DNA from: Xanthoparmelia taractica
Lineage: Eukaryota; Ascomycota; Lecanoromycetes; Lecanorales; Parmeliaceae
Length of the DNA stretch: 64,000 nucleotides
Direction of reading: 5' to 3'
NCBI GenBank assembly: GCA_033085395.1
Contig: JANQBS010000090.1
Span: 62,001-126,000, forward strand
Shown here: one piece after another, positions 46,201-58,263 of the stretch
Layout: each line of letters opens with the position of its first letter
Numbering within the stretch: the first letter of the stretch is position 1
Translations under genes and position numbers: made by a program
Notes under the pieces: model-generated
Seen by the model: the letters and a program-made list of their open reading frames with translations, nothing else
Databases searched by the model: none
What the model was told of the DNA's origin: nothing

Positions 46201-47248
46201 TGTGCATGACCCCAGCGATTATGTATCTCTTGCGCTCAGGGTTTTCTGTGGCTCCTCTTCGCCTGGGAATGGCCACTCGAAATGGGTCTTGGTTGGAATG
46301 CCTGTAAGTAATATTGTCGAGTCCACACACAAGCACTCCACTGGGTCCGTCTGCACCTCCAGGCACTTGAAACAACATGGTTGCTGTCCGATCCACAGGA
46401 TCACTCCATTTTCGGACGACATGGTTCAATCCCAAATCAAGCTCGTAGTAGACCAAGTGCTTCTCCAGTTCGTCAAAAGCTTGACCCGTTGAGTCTTGAT
46501 CACATTCTGTGTAATCGACTTCGAGGGCCGCGAAGACAGGATTTTCGTATCCAACATCAAGTCCAACTAGTGCGAACACCAACGTCTGTGCTTTATGGGC
46601 CTCGAGTGGAGAGGATATTGTCAATTCAGCCTGTGCGTCTCGATTTAGAACGTAGACGAGTTTGTTTTTTTCGACCGACGCTATGAGGCATGCCCTACCC
46701 TTTGGGTCCACTGCGAGATACTGTCCTGGAATTACCCGCCGTATGCCTGATTTGCCAAAGGTCTCGAGATGAAGCCGGTTGAGGCGATTCTGAGAGGGGA
46801 CGTATTCTATTATGGTGATGCGCCCAGAGTCGGATCCTATGATGATATAATCTAAACACCAGTCTCAGCCGAATTATTCACGATATATTGCGCATCTAGA
46901 GCGAGCACAGCCGTTGTGGCTGCTGGATGGTCCGGTGGAGCTGCCTCTCCGTACTTCAAGAATCACTAAATGTAGGTTCAAAAGCCAATAGATATGGCAC
47001 ATACCTTTGTTACTGCCCGCTAGTCTGAATGCTGCCAATGTCCGTATGATGCCAAACAAATCTTGAGACAGGATTGTTGCGATTTTGCCCTGAGCAGGAT
47101 CTGGCCGATGGATGGTGAGTCGAGAGCCAGAGGCAGTCACTATCTGCTGCTCCTTGGTACCCGCAAACTGCCCGAGTATGGCCTGTGTTATGGAGGAGGG
47201 CGGCTGGATTGTAAGGGAGTACATGAACATGCTCGACGTCGCTGCCAT
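43206..47248 (-). CDS. RSE1: Pre-mRNA splicing factor Rse1 (SF3b subunit 3, SF3b130)
   Basis: Large three-beta-propeller scaffold of the SF3b part of U2 snRNP, needed for branch-site recognition in the nucleus. Minus-strand exons are 47005-47248, 44778-46851, 43288-44572 and 43206-43232; introns 153, 205 and 55 bp; 1,209 aa, the normal length for filamentous fungi, all phases closed. Diagnostic segments: MYSLTIQPPSSITQAILGQF, IIGSDSGRITIIEY, GQYLAVDPKGRACLIASVE, VFAALEVDYTE, LCGLDNITY-like VCGLDNITYRH, KMRGAFFFLLQSEDGD, LYSGVYLRTVLDEVTG, VAGGDKFGNIWLLR and the C-terminal GELDRSVREIERKIS. The last exon is only 27 bp and supplies DMRTRVAY, the conserved end; without it the frame would run on through intron sequence. 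Divergent from MSS51, 265 bp apart. Confidence 0.97.
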
Positions 47249-47513
47249 GTTGTGACCTATCAGCCCGCAGGCTATCAATCTGATGGCTAGGTTACGTCAA
47301 GCTTGATGCCACCCTTTAGAAAATTGTCGGCTTCCAGATTTTGGAAGGGAAGCCTTTGGATTCGAAGGAAGCTCTAGGTAAAGCGAAGTTTATGCGAACT
47401 TCCCAAGTGAAATTGTTAGCGCGGATCTCGATTTTGATAGGGCTGAATAGGGCTGACCATTCATGATATCAGAGCTTACGAGGTGATGTTGTCTTTCTAC
47501 AGCAGCAGTAGGC
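47249..47513. promoter_or_regulatory. Divergent RSE1-MSS51 promoter, 265 bp
   Basis: Only 265 bp separate the two start codons, so it must hold both promoters and 5' leaders. A perfect 10 bp tandem duplication ATAGGGCTGA lies at 47437-47446 and 47447-47456, about 60 bp upstream of MSS51. No TATA box is evident. Confidence 0.7.
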
Positions 47514-49106
47514 ATGCAGTCTGGATACACGTGCTCAAGGTGCCTGCATAGTCTTAGAAGACTCACTAATCTTAATACCCACACTCAGTTATACGGCTCA
47601 ACCCCCCAGCGCAGATGGAAATCCACAAGTACGAGACCGAGCATACAAAATGCAACAATTTCCAAGCTTTCAATGCACCGGCGCGCTGTCACCTCTCAGG
47701 AATATCAAGGACAAACCTCAGTAGATGAGCCGCCGGAAGTAGCTACAGTTCCTGGACCGGCAAATACGGGTTCACCCACTCTCTCCGGCAACGTCCTACT
47801 CCAACCCAATAACCTTTTTCACCACTTTTCAGACTCGCCATCACCGGACATACGGCGAAGGGCTGCTTTTATGAAGACTCATGCCTATTGTCCTCACCCG
47901 TCCCATCATCAAACTCGGATGCCGCTGTCTCCCCACGACCCAGAAGCAAGAAAAGGACGAAAGTCAACGCTGCCCCCGGCTTTCGTCCGCTTCGAATGTC
48001 CCGATTGCGGTATTCCAGTGTCATGTTCAGAAGAACATTGGGCTGATGATTACGAGGCCCACATGGAGATATGTGACACGCTTCGAGAGATCAATGAGGA
48101 TGACCACGATCTACGCTCCGGACGTTTCTTCCCAGAATTTGAATACCCGGGCCCACAGATGGAAGAGGCACTGGTCAATATGACCAATTGGGATACGTAC
48201 CTGTACACGCGTGAATACGAGGCTATCAACGAAGAAAGATCGCTACGTCAAGTGACCAGGCTCCTGACGTACCCTATCACTATCGGCAGCATCCTCTCGG
48301 AACTCAGCCCGTACGATATCCGTCAAAATGGCCGGCTCACGACCGAAGGTCTGAAATCCTTCACTGCCCTCCGCTACTCTCTACATCCTCCCCGAACTGG
48401 CGCCGACGGTACCATGAAAGGTATCCGTCTAAGTCCTCCACCCATGCGTATCTTCATCCTCGGAGCTCGCGCCGAATCCTCTCTTCCTCGCGAGGTGTGG
48501 CAACAACTGTCTTTCCTTTTTCCTCGCGTTGCCTTCCACCTAATCTTCATAGGCCCAGAATCCATGGCTAACCGAGACGGCGAGTTCCCACTTCCGGAGC
48601 GAACGCCCAGGAATCCATTTGGGGCCGTGGTGGAGGATCGCATAAGTCATGAGATGAAAATCAGTACCATTGTCGAATACTACCATACGCTACACCAAGC
48701 AAAGCTGTTCCAGCCTTTTGACCCCTACTTTGACTGCTTCGTTCTTTTTCATCCTGGCTTAGGCCATCCGGCCAGTTCGCACGAGTGGGCAGAAACGCTC
48801 CCTCAGTTGCTGGAAACTAAAGTGCCTATAATCTCCACCGGTTACACAGAGTGGGATATGGAAAGAGACCGAAAATGGGTAGAAGAGAAGATGGGTGGAG
48901 AGATGGATATACTGATGAAGCCTGGAGAAAACAAGTTTCGGAGTTTGAGGTGGGATCTAAACGACTATGACCCTGCGGATGTTAGTTGCGGAAATTGGGG
49001 TGTTTGGGCTTTCAGGGGGAAGAGGTACGCTCTTTCAATTACTCACTCGGGATGGGACATCGAGCTGACCATTCAATACAGGTACGAAGCCATGATGCAG
49101 GATTGA
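47514..49106 (+). CDS. MSS51: Mss51-like mitochondrial translation activator (MYND-type zinc finger)
   Basis: In yeast, Mss51 activates translation of mitochondrial COX1 mRNA and links it to cytochrome oxidase assembly. The N-terminus is basic and hydroxylated, free of acidic residues for the first 50 positions, as for a mitochondrial presequence. A zinc-binding region near residues 120-200 combines CPHPSHH, FECPDCGIPVSCSEEHW and the HMEICDTLREINEDDHDLRSGR motif that follows the finger in Mss51 proteins. The downstream domain has MRIFILGARAESSLP, FHLIFIGPE, FDCFVLFHPGLGHP and PIISTGYTEWDMERD. A 57 bp GT-AG intron (49025-49081) near the end restores WAFRGKRYEAMMQD and gives 511 aa; because 57 is a multiple of three and has no stop, unspliced mRNA would also be open (530 aa). 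Confidence 0.9.
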   Translation: MQSGYTCSRCLHSLRRLTNLNTHTQLYGSTPQRRWKSTSTRPSIQNATISKLSMHRRAVTSQEYQGQTSVDEPPEVATVPGPANTGSPTLSGNVLLQPNNLFHHFSDSPSPDIRRRAAFMKTHAYCPHPSHHQTRMPLSPHDPEARKGRKSTLPPAFVRFECPDCGIPVSCSEEHWADDYEAHMEICDTLREINEDDHDLRSGRFFPEFEYPGPQMEEALVNMTNWDTYLYTREYEAINEERSLRQVTRLLTYPITIGSILSELSPYDIRQNGRLTTEGLKSFTALRYSLHPPRTGADGTMKGIRLSPPPMRIFILGARAESSLPREVWQQLSFLFPRVAFHLIFIGPESMANRDGEFPLPERTPRNPFGAVVEDRISHEMKISTIVEYYHTLHQAKLFQPFDPYFDCFVLFHPGLGHPASSHEWAETLPQLLETKVPIISTGYTEWDMERDRKWVEEKMGGEMDILMKPGENKFRSLRWDLNDYDPADVSCGNWGVWAFRGKRYALSITHSGWDIELTIQYRYEAMMQD

Positions 49107-49884
49107 GAGCTGTATATAGTATCGCTGGGGAGCATGTCCCTTGTGAATCAGAAGCAAGCCTCTTTACAGGCAAAATATCCTTGAGTTACCCAATACACTG
49201 ACTACGAGCGGCTACGTACCCTACATGCTACCCACACAAGGCTCAAACACCTCAAAATCCTGCGCAAAGGCGTGGCCGTGAGCCGAGAGAAAAAGGTGGT
49301 AATGGTTGCTTATTCTCACTTTCTCCAGCTTGCATTCTATACACTACAAAACACTTGCACAAGAAGAGGTTTACTGTTCTTAGCAGTGACCGTGCAATTG
49401 ATACCCTATACAATTCTGGCTCGGACTAGAAAGTCCGAGATTGTAGCTATCCTTCAACCCCGACTCGGAGGATCACAAAATGTAAACAGGCAAGACCGGC
49501 GAGCATACGAAGCTGTGCGGTTGGGGTGGGGACTGCGAATGATAAGCATAGAAGCCTTGGGCAGCACCGAGATTGAGAACCTGAGGTCTGATCAGTCTAC
49601 AAAGAGGCCAGCTTCGATCTCATCACTAAACAGAGACGTAGAACACGATGATTCCCGGAGATTAGCTATGAGTATGAAATTCTGTGAATGTTTTGTTCTA
49701 TTTAATTTCGGTAATGGTCTTCGAGCCATAAAGAGCATCGTACACTCATCTTAGCCCGCTCATGGAACCTATCATACGCTGTCTTCCCAGCACGCCATAA
49801 TAGTCCAACACCAGCCTGTGTTCACATCCAACGGGGTACAGGATCCAATACAACGTCTGATTTCTCGGCCTCTATCCTCTCTCC
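49107..49884. other. Convergent intergenic, 778 bp
   Basis: Lies between MSS51 (plus) and PAN3 (minus). A 160-codon plus frame (49272-49754) is open but has no recognised motif or conserved composition; I leave it out. Confidence 0.4.
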
Positions 49885-52800
49885 TTACCCTGCCGATCTC
49901 CTCATCAGCTCCTGCCACGTGCCCTCGAGGGCCCCTTTCAACTCCTTGTACGAAACCACGATCATGGACTGTTCATCCCTTGCTGTCAGAGCGATCCTCT
50001 CCTCAATGCCTGCATCCAGCTTGTTTAGGCAAGACAAGATGTGGCCCATATCCACTACAGGATTTGCTTGAGCATTGACCTGATGAAAGACGTAGTCGCG
50101 AAACAGGCTCAGCACCGCGCGAGGACCTTGTGTAGAATACGTCCGATCAAGCTCGTATTCGGGTCGCTCGTTCAGACAGCTGAGTTTCGTCATAAGGCGC
50201 ACAATGCGGGAATTATCGACCTCCTTGTTGACGGAGAAGTATAACTCATCGTTCAATTGAAGGGAGGAATTGAAAGCATCAATGGCATTAGAACTAATCA
50301 GCTTGATAAGAACATCAACACCCTCATTACTCTCGGGTCTGTCATGACCCAGAAGCCATTCAACGACGGTTCTGAGCTGAGGGTTGCCTTTGCAGTAATT
50401 TTGTGCAAAGACATCAACTACCCGTACTCTAGACGAGCTAGACATGTTGTTTGTGCCCAGCGCTAGGATGAAATTGCCAAATTTGTGAAAATCCAGGCGC
50501 TGTAGATCTGCGATATCGTGAGCCTCACTATCCAGCAAGTCTTCCAAGGCACAGCCGCTGAGGCGAATACGGTTTTCGTCGGTTACAATCACTTTTGTTG
50601 GTTCAAAAACGCGGACAGCCAGTTTTGCGGAGTGGACAGCTTTGAGCGCGTTAGTGATCTGGACAATGTAGCCCCATAGGACATCGTCAGAGATGAGAGG
50701 CGGAGTATTGCGGTTGGAGCGGCCAGGCGTCTGGCTGAAATGCTTTTCAGCCACCGTTTTCGAATCAGGATGATAGTCTGAAACGACGATTAAGGAACTG
50801 TCCTCAAAATTCGGGGTTGTGAAGACAGAGTGCAGCGATACGACGCTGCTATTTCTAATAGCTGTCCACGTTTTGCGAACTCCGTAAATGGCGTTCTCAT
50901 TGACTTTTGTGGCTCGAAAATCTAGATTGTGTAGGTATCAGTGATCAAACGTTTGCTCTACTCAGTGTACAAGTACCGACCATGTATACGCCTGAGGCAG
51001 TAAGTTCGTCCGTCCTTGGCAGATACAGCTTTATAAGTGGTGCTGGAATATCCATGCCATGTTTGATTTTGTTGTTGATTCACGGCTGTCAATGGAGTAA
51101 GAGTATGGTAATGTTCGACGGCGGGTGCGTTCATTACTAAAAGTTTCAGATAAGCAATTCCGCAATCATGATGACTGGATTTTATTGGTCATAGAAACCT
51201 ACCAGCAAAGACCCTCAAGGTTGCCTCGGTCCTGGCGTGGAGCTTCAGCCTTAGGTCTTCTGGGATGAATAGGTCTTTCGCAGTCCTTTGGTTGGGCTTC
51301 GAGGGTTCTCGATGAGGCTCCAAAGGTGAGTAAAGATTTTGATTAAGCTGAGTCTTTATTAGCCTGCATGGTCTATGCGAAGCGGGCAGAAACATACCTG
51401 GTGTGTGGGATCTGTATGATTGGAGTAATATCTTGGACCATACCCATTCGTATCTTGTGTATAAATATTTCCGTTCTGATGCAGATCGGCGGCGTTTGGA
51501 GCAGCATTCGCAGCTTGGGAAGTGGTGTAAGAGTCGAAGTGATTGGATTGGGAGTATTCGGCGTCATGTTCGCCCTGTTCGTACACCTGAGCATTTTGAT
51601 AGATTGTGTTGTTGTTAGAAGAATGGAACGAAGAAGAAAGGGGAGGCATGTTGGGGCTAAAAGAATCGGAAAACTGGGCTGGCATTTGAAGCGGAATGGA
51701 TCCATGGATGTCGAAAACCTGTCCTTGTCCTTCCGGGGTGTGCTGATGTGGCTCAGGGTAATAATAGCCGGGAGACGGTTGAGATGGTGCCCCAAGGTTT
51801 CTGAGGACACCTGATTCAATAGGGATGGAAGGCGTTCCCATACTGGTATGTCTGGAATGCCGGACGCTATGTTGTCGGGACGGTGTCTTCGGCATGACTG
51901 ATACACGGCTAGGAAAGGAACGCCTAGATCCAATGCTGACTGACCTCTTGTGGTCATTTCTATAAGAGCTTATTGGTGTAATGGGTGAGCTTGAGGGCGA
52001 GCGAGGATGGAATGCTGGAGCATCTGCGCTGAGGGACTTCAGATGCTGAATTCTGCGATTGCTTGTGGGAGTGATGGGAGTGATGGGTGTAACGGAGGGA
52101 GACTCGGAAAGGCGTGAAGTAGTCTTGGCGCTAGACGATTCTTTGTATCTGGGTTCAAGGGATGGTTTCGGCGGTGTCTCCAGATTTTGTCGACGCTTTG
52201 GGGGATACAGCTCTGAGCCCCAGCTTGGACGAGAGGACGGCCGGTAATGTAACCTTGGGCCCGTGGGTATGGCGGGCTTGGATTTTCCAGTGCACGGCGG
52301 GACTTGTAGGTCGTCCTCAATCTCCACATGGGTCGTGATGGAAATCCCTACACGATCAGCGTGCAATGGTATATCGTCAGCACCCTTTAATTGATCGTAT
52401 TCATCGCCGCCACGAGACTTTGTGGGGGAATTTGACACGCTTGCTGCGGTGGTACTCCGACACTTCTTGATTTCAAGCTCTAGCGATTGGACAAGCCCTG
52501 CAACATCGGAGGCCGAACTCCTTGAAGGATCCTCTGGTGGGGGACCCAATGGCTCACTCCTACTGTTGGGGACCTTCTTCAAGTCCGGATCGGAAGAATT
52601 CGGCACTGGCCGAGCTTGATGATCCACTCTAGGTGGGATTGCAGAAGTGCTGTCGGATTCCAGGGAAGACAAAATTTTAGAGCAATGCAGTTGATCTCTC
52701 GAACGGGTCGGTACAGACTCAGCAGTATCTCCTTCTGTGGCATGGTTGCCAGACTCTTTTGTAAGAGAGTTCGAATCGCCAATTCTTTTATTGCCGTTTG

Positions 52801-53864
52801 ATCGAGTGTCAAGCGCTCTCCAAATTGCGACTCCCCGACTCCAAAAATCGGAAGCTTGGTCGGAGCGTCGTCCATGTTTTCGGTCGTTGCCGGACAGTCC
52901 GGGGAAACCATCCGGAGAGCAACGTGGATCGTGTGAGCATAGGAAGGGATCATGCTCAGATTCATGAACATCTTCAGGAGAAATGTTCTCGTTGCCTCTC
53001 CCACACATATTTCCTTTGTGAATGTCGGGAGCCTTGTCGCCTTCGGTGATTCCACTGTCTGGTGTTCCATCCATGGCCATAGTGTATGAGAGTTTGTTGA
53101 GAAAGAAGAAAGAAGCAAATAAAGAAACAGATGGACAAGATATATGCTTACCGTACTATATGTTTGAGGAAGGAACTCATGGGCGTCTGGTGCTATCCAA
53201 TCAGGTGCATTAGGATTATACTGTTTTAATGATGCAGTCGTGGGGGAGACAGATGAGGAAGCCACGCTGGAAGCTATAGTTGCTCAGCATCGATGTATTT
53301 TCTAGGGTCCAATTATGATGTTACCTGGGGTAAGGGTTCTAGGCTTGAAGGGTGCAGCATTGGCCGCTTTGGGGGAAAGACCTAGGGACTTCGCTGTAGC
53401 ATGATTGCCATTCACAGCAAGCGATGAAGGTGTGAAGCTCGGTGATGCTATGTTGAAGCGCTTCCTGATACTATTCCAAAAGCTAGTAAGTATTTTCACA
53501 TAAGAGAGGACATTGCACTCATGCACCTTTCCACTTGATTGTTTGGCTGTGCTTTGACTGGATCATGGTTGAAAGCACAACCTTGGCACTGCAATTAGTC
53601 GTGTGTTTCTAAGATACCTGATTAAGGAAGCAGCCACCTTTATCTTCATAGCGGCAATGGCCATATATGGTCACATTCCTACAGAGTGTGTCTTTTGCAT
53701 TCTCTTTTCACGGCACTTTAATCAGTCAAGGTGTCCCTCCCGGTTTTGTACTGTAGTCTTCATTTCGAATAGAGTAGGTTCCGACTCTTACCACGCCCCT
53801 TCGGTCTCGGAGATGATTCAGGCCGCCGTGCATCCTCCACCGTTCCCTTTGTCAACGTTGCCAT
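49885..53864 (-). CDS. PAN3: PAN3, regulatory subunit of the PAN2-PAN3 poly(A) nuclease
   Basis: PAN3 dimerises, binds poly(A)-binding protein and recruits PAN2 for mRNA deadenylation. Minus-strand exons: 53792-53864, 53638-53703, 53527-53581, 53325-53464, 53152-53273, 51398-53032, 51203-51347, 50981-51136 and 49885-50921; phases close to 1,142 aa. The N-terminal CCCH finger is spread over three exons: DTLCRNVTIYGHCRYEDKG plus CAFNHD. The PAM2-like SPKAANAAPFKPR follows, then QYNPNAPDW. After the long sixth exon come LYSPLEPHRE and DLFIPEDLRLKLHART. The pseudokinase domain follows (TYKAVSAKDGRTYCLRRIHG, LIVVSDYHP, VLWGYIVQITNALKAVH). The C-terminal knob ends GTWQELMRRS. Usual fungal length is about 600-700 aa; the excess lies in exon 6 (545 codons, Ser/Pro-rich). 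The start of exon 6 is the least secure boundary. Confidence 0.88.
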
Positions 53865-54347
53865 TTTGCCCCAGGCGTGGTCTATTGGTCAGACATTCTG
53901 AATGAGAAAGTATAAAAGCACTGTCAACTCAGTGAGTAAGAAGCAGATCTTTCCTGGGAGGATTACATACCTCATCCCAGTAGACCTGTGATATCTGCGT
54001 CGGAGCTGGCTATATGATCGGTAAGATTGCGCGGTTGATAGGCAGCAAATGAAATATGATAAGTGAAAAGAACATAGACAGACATGAACAGCTCGAAGCG
54101 AAGCTTCAACATGGGCAAGGAGCCATTAGAATGAGGGATTATCAAAGACAAAGCGTAAGGAATAAGGTAGAGTGGTTTCTCTAGAGCTGATGTCCCGCAT
54201 TGGGCCTGAGGGTGCACGGACCAACCAATTTTCTAGGCTCGCTATTTGGCTCTCATGACGCTCAACACCCAACATCGAAATCATTTACTTGCAATATAAT
54301 TGTATTCTAGTCAAACAATCCATGTCATTGTATCCTACGCCAACACC
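53865..54347. promoter_or_regulatory. Divergent PAN3-UBX2 promoter, 483 bp
   Basis: Upstream region of both genes. A CCAAT box lies at 54225-54229, about 120 bp before the UBX2-like ATG. Short frames within it are not supported as genes. Confidence 0.6.
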
Positions 54348-55934
54348 ATGTCTAATCAAGACTTCGATCCCATGCAGCTTAATGAGAGCCAGCAGCTTGC
54401 CTTGGGAACATATACAGCCGTCACGAACCAAGAACATTCTGCTGCTGTTCTCCTACTGCAAAGATCCGAGTGGAACGTCCAGGTACGCCATACTCTGTAT
54501 ATTGTGCGGCACTATTTAGATGGGCAGGGTTGATGGTATTGTCAGATCGCTATCGCCAAATTCTTCGATGGCGAAACCCCAGACCCAGTTGCCGAAGCCC
54601 GCGCCTCTTTGCCATCCTCCACTCCTCCAGCGCAGTCCCTACGGCGTGAAACACTACTGAATGGCTTATCGTCTTTCCCTAGGGGTCCTGTTTCTCCACC
54701 TCGAGAGCCCGCACCTCGGATAGTACCTCAACCTGAGGGTCAAAAAACTTACCGACCACCTCGACTGCTCTCCATCCTATTCACCCCATTCAATATAATA
54801 TTTCGATTACTCACTGGATCATTATCATTGTTCGGATATATGTTTCCATTCCTCCCTCGACTCATCCCAGCTATATCCAGGGGAACTACTCCATCGAGGT
54901 CGCGGACTGGCCGAAGACCACTGAACCCTAGGGATACAGCAGCCCGGTTTGCGAGAGAGTTTGAGGAAGAATACGGTACTCATGAACTGCCGTTCTACGA
55001 GGGTGGATATGCTCAAGCATACGATTTGGCAAAGAAAGAGCTAAGGTTTTTGATGGTGGTGCTCTTTTCTCCAGAACATGACGACAACTCGACATTTGTG
55101 CGGGAGACGTTGTTATCTCAAGATGTTGTGAATTACGTGAAAGATCCTCAGAACAAGATTATACTGTGGGCAGGGAATGTCCAAGACTCTGAGGCTTATC
55201 AAGTATCAAACACCCTCAATTGTAGCAAGTTTCCCTTCGCCGCATTGATTGTACATACCACACAGGATTCGTCAACATCGATGTCAACTATAGCTCGAAT
55301 TACAGGCCTCCAGCCAGCGTCCGCGTTTCTTGCCAAATTACGAACAGCAATCGCACAACATTCTGCTGCTTTAGACCGAGTGCGAGCTACAAGAAACGAG
55401 CAGCAAGCTGCACGAAACCTACGAGAGGAGCAGAATAGCGCATACGAGCGATCTTTAGCTCAAGACCGAGAACGTGCAAGGCAGAGACGTGAAGCCGAAG
55501 CGGTACAAGCTAGGGCCGAGCAGGAAGCAAGAGCAAAGGCGGACGCGGAAGAACAAGAAGCTCAAAAGGTAGAGCAATGGAAGCGGTGGAGGGCGCAATC
55601 GATATCAGCAGAACCAGGTCCGGGCGTTAGGGAGGTCACCCGAGTCAGCATACGATTAACATCTGGTGAGCGGGTCATTCGCAAATTTGCTGAGAATGTG
55701 AAGATGGAAGAGCTTTACGCGTTCGTTGAATGCTACAATGTTCTCAAGGCGGGAGGAGATATTTCCGCGGCTACGGAACCTATAGGATATAAGCATAAGT
55801 ACATGTTCCGTCTCGTATCCCCAATGCCTCGGGTCGTGTACGATATCGAGGGTAGTGGCACGGTGATGAGCAAATTGGGAAGAAGTGGAAACCTTATTGT
55901 GGAACCTATCGACAACGAAGACGACGAAGCATGA
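54348..55934 (+). CDS. UBX2: UBX-domain protein with UBA, membrane hairpin and UAS domain (Ubx2/FAF2-like)
   Basis: ER or lipid-droplet adaptor that recruits the Cdc48/p97 ATPase to ubiquitinated membrane proteins in ERAD. Exons 54348-54482 and 54546-55934 with a 63 bp intron; both phases zero; 507 aa. Residues 10-55 form a UBA-like domain (QQLALGTYTAVT, AAVLLLQRSEWNVQ and IAIAKFFDG across the intron). A hydrophobic hairpin of about 40 residues lies near 115-153. The thioredoxin-like UAS domain includes LRFLMVVLFSPEHDD and FPFAALIVHT. A long Arg/Glu/Ala coiled coil follows, then a C-terminal UBX domain from about 409 (VTRVSIRLTSGERVIRKF to NLIVEPID). Domain order matches yeast Ubx2 and animal FAF2. 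The gene symbol is by architecture, not alignment. Confidence 0.9.
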
Positions 55935-58263
55935 TTTGGAAACTTTTGCATAGCTAGGGATTGTGAATGGCATTTAGCGAGCGAAGGGCATGGAAATCGG
56001 CTTCCATCTTGATATGTATACTAGACTGGACAATTAGAAGTACATGTTCTTGATCAACTTAAGACCATGACATCACGGACGCAGCAATCACGGACAGTGA
56101 CGTTCGAATGCCCAATTAGGGCCAATATCCCTAAACGGGAAAAAGGATATCATTGGACTTACACGAATCACCCTACGGCATTTGCTTAGACCAAGACCTC
56201 GAACGCATATTATGGGCGACCATAATCAGAGCGATCGTAAAAAGAGCACACCACTCGTTGAGGAATGAGTTGGACAGAAATTGGTAAGGCCTAGCAACGG
56301 GAAAGGTGTGAGACAGACCACCGTGCCCAGACAAGCATTGCCGGCACTGAGGCACATAGGATTGAGAGAGAACGTACCTAGACGAGGGTTGTTGACGGTC
56401 ATGGAGAATTGGTGGAGAAAACAAAGTGCACACACAAGAAATGACGATGCATCGGAGGCCGTATTGAATGGTTATCCAAGGACCTTCAGGTCGGTATCCA
56501 CCACGATCTGCTTTGATCGATGCGGTCAACTCATCAGTTGGATGTGCTGTGACATTTCTGCTTAAGGTACGGATCAGGGTCGGCGGTTTAAGCTCTCTTT
56601 CAATGGAAGTGTGATATAGGATCGAACATCTGTAGAATTTGTACGCAATAGGTTGTAGTCCATAGTACTTAGTACACATCACCCACTGACGATACCATTG
56701 CAGGAGGACAGGGATACTCAGCGCCCGATCCAAAATAAATAGCCACCCACGTCTGAACATTGGTCGCCGGCTTTCTCGCGCACCTAATCGACCACAGTTA
56801 TCGCAGTTGGTCGGCGATGTGATATATCCCGTTTATCTGCTTATATATCTCTTATCTCGACTTCAAATATAACAAGTTCTTGTGCCGTATTGCTATTCCT
56901 CATTATCCGACCTTCCAGCGAACGATAAGACCGCCTCTAATATGGATGCAGGCCACTCTTATATGTTGCTCCTTGTCTGAGGTGAACTCTCAGTCCACGT
57001 GGCAACCGATTATTTTGGATTTGTAGTCAGCAAATGCAACTATCGTAGCGCATGAGACAATGAGACATCCAGGACTCAGTACTGGGAGGATTAGATTGCA
57101 CGATGCTCTGCTTGATTCCAGACCGTACATTTTGGGGATCGAAAGCCTTGTGATAGTGGACCATAATCTAGTGCCCTAATTTCCCATGTTACGCCTCGAG
57201 AGTAGAACGTACTATTGTAAGGCCTGCCTAAGGTAGTGATACGGCATTGAGCCCGTATTGCTCTTCCGGATCTTGATCACTTCTTCGAGGGGAAACGTGA
57301 TCTCTGCTGTGTGTAACGTGTGTGTAACGTTATAGCTTCATTTGTCAGTCTGTTTTCAGCCTTGCAATGCCAAAGATGCAGCATTGCGGCCATCCAACTT
57401 TGGACAATTCACCATGAGAAAGTTCTGTGAACCTGAAAAGCATGAATGGACCCTGACCAAGGCCGCAGCACTTTCTCGGAGCATTGGCTGGTACATTGTC
57501 CTTGTTTAATCCGTATCGAAGTCTGTCGTACCCGGCGTATATACGAGTGTTCCACTGCCGGATTATTAGCAGTTACGTTGCCAGCGAAACGGGCACCTAA
57601 GGGATTGAGACTCTGCTATGTTGGGTTTCGGCATAGAAGCGGAAAAAATGGCGTTGGATAATTCAACTTGCAGTAGACCCTCAAATAATGAAGAACACTC
57701 CTCGTTGATGCTCGTTGATGCTGTTGTTTCTTGTTATTTTCGATTACCAGAGATGTGTACCGCTTCGACCGCCACTCAGGGTATCTTGCCTGCCGGCAGA
57801 GAGCCAATAACGAGCTCTGGGCTCACCAACCCTCAGACCTGCTATTCAATGATAGCCACCTTAAGAGACTGGTCGACTGTTTGCCACATATGCGCGCAAT
57901 ATCATCTGATCACAGGTCGGATTTAAGCATACCAAGACGGAGGATTACACGTCCTCGCTGACGAATGCGTTTCGTATGTAGACGAGGCTCTGCCCTCAGC
58001 GGCGACATCTTTTCACTCCCGCCTTCAAAAACCAATATCAGACTCCATTCAGTCGTTCTCTCCTACAATAAATCTATAGTATCCAGCAGCGGAGTGAAGC
58101 CAAAGAGGAAAGATCTCGGAGGAATAAGCGGATACTGCCGCAAAGACAGACGCGCCGAGAAGAGTTACGGCTTACTGCCATATTGGTACGGCTGAATCCC
58201 GAGCTTCAGCTTGTGTACAATATGCACATACTCACGTACTAGGAAAAAGTTACATATCACAAC
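55935..58263. other. Gene-poor 2.3 kb region
   Basis: No gene supported. The longest frame is 195 codons on the minus strand (56173-56760) with several hydrophobic segments, but I see no family motif or introns. Several shorter plus-strand frames lie between 57,446 and 58,195. The last 300 bp should contain the promoter of the VHS/GAT gene. Confidence 0.4.

Noticed and set aside
45980..46492. 170-codon plus frame opposite RSE1
   Set aside because: A shadow of a conserved coding exon on the other strand.
49272..49754. 160-codon plus frame between MSS51 and PAN3
   Set aside because: No motif, convergent 3' region, no splice structure; length alone is not enough.
52579..53265. 228-codon minus frame that runs through the PAN3 intron at 53033-53151
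   Set aside because: It starts in PAN3 exon 5 but beyond the donor it has no similarity to PAN3, and it overlaps the better Ser/Pro-rich exon frame that rejoins known PAN3 sequence.
56173..56760. 195-codon minus frame with hydrophobic segments
   Set aside because: It is the best unexplained frame in the gene-poor interval, but I could not match any family or find flanking exons; protein search would decide.
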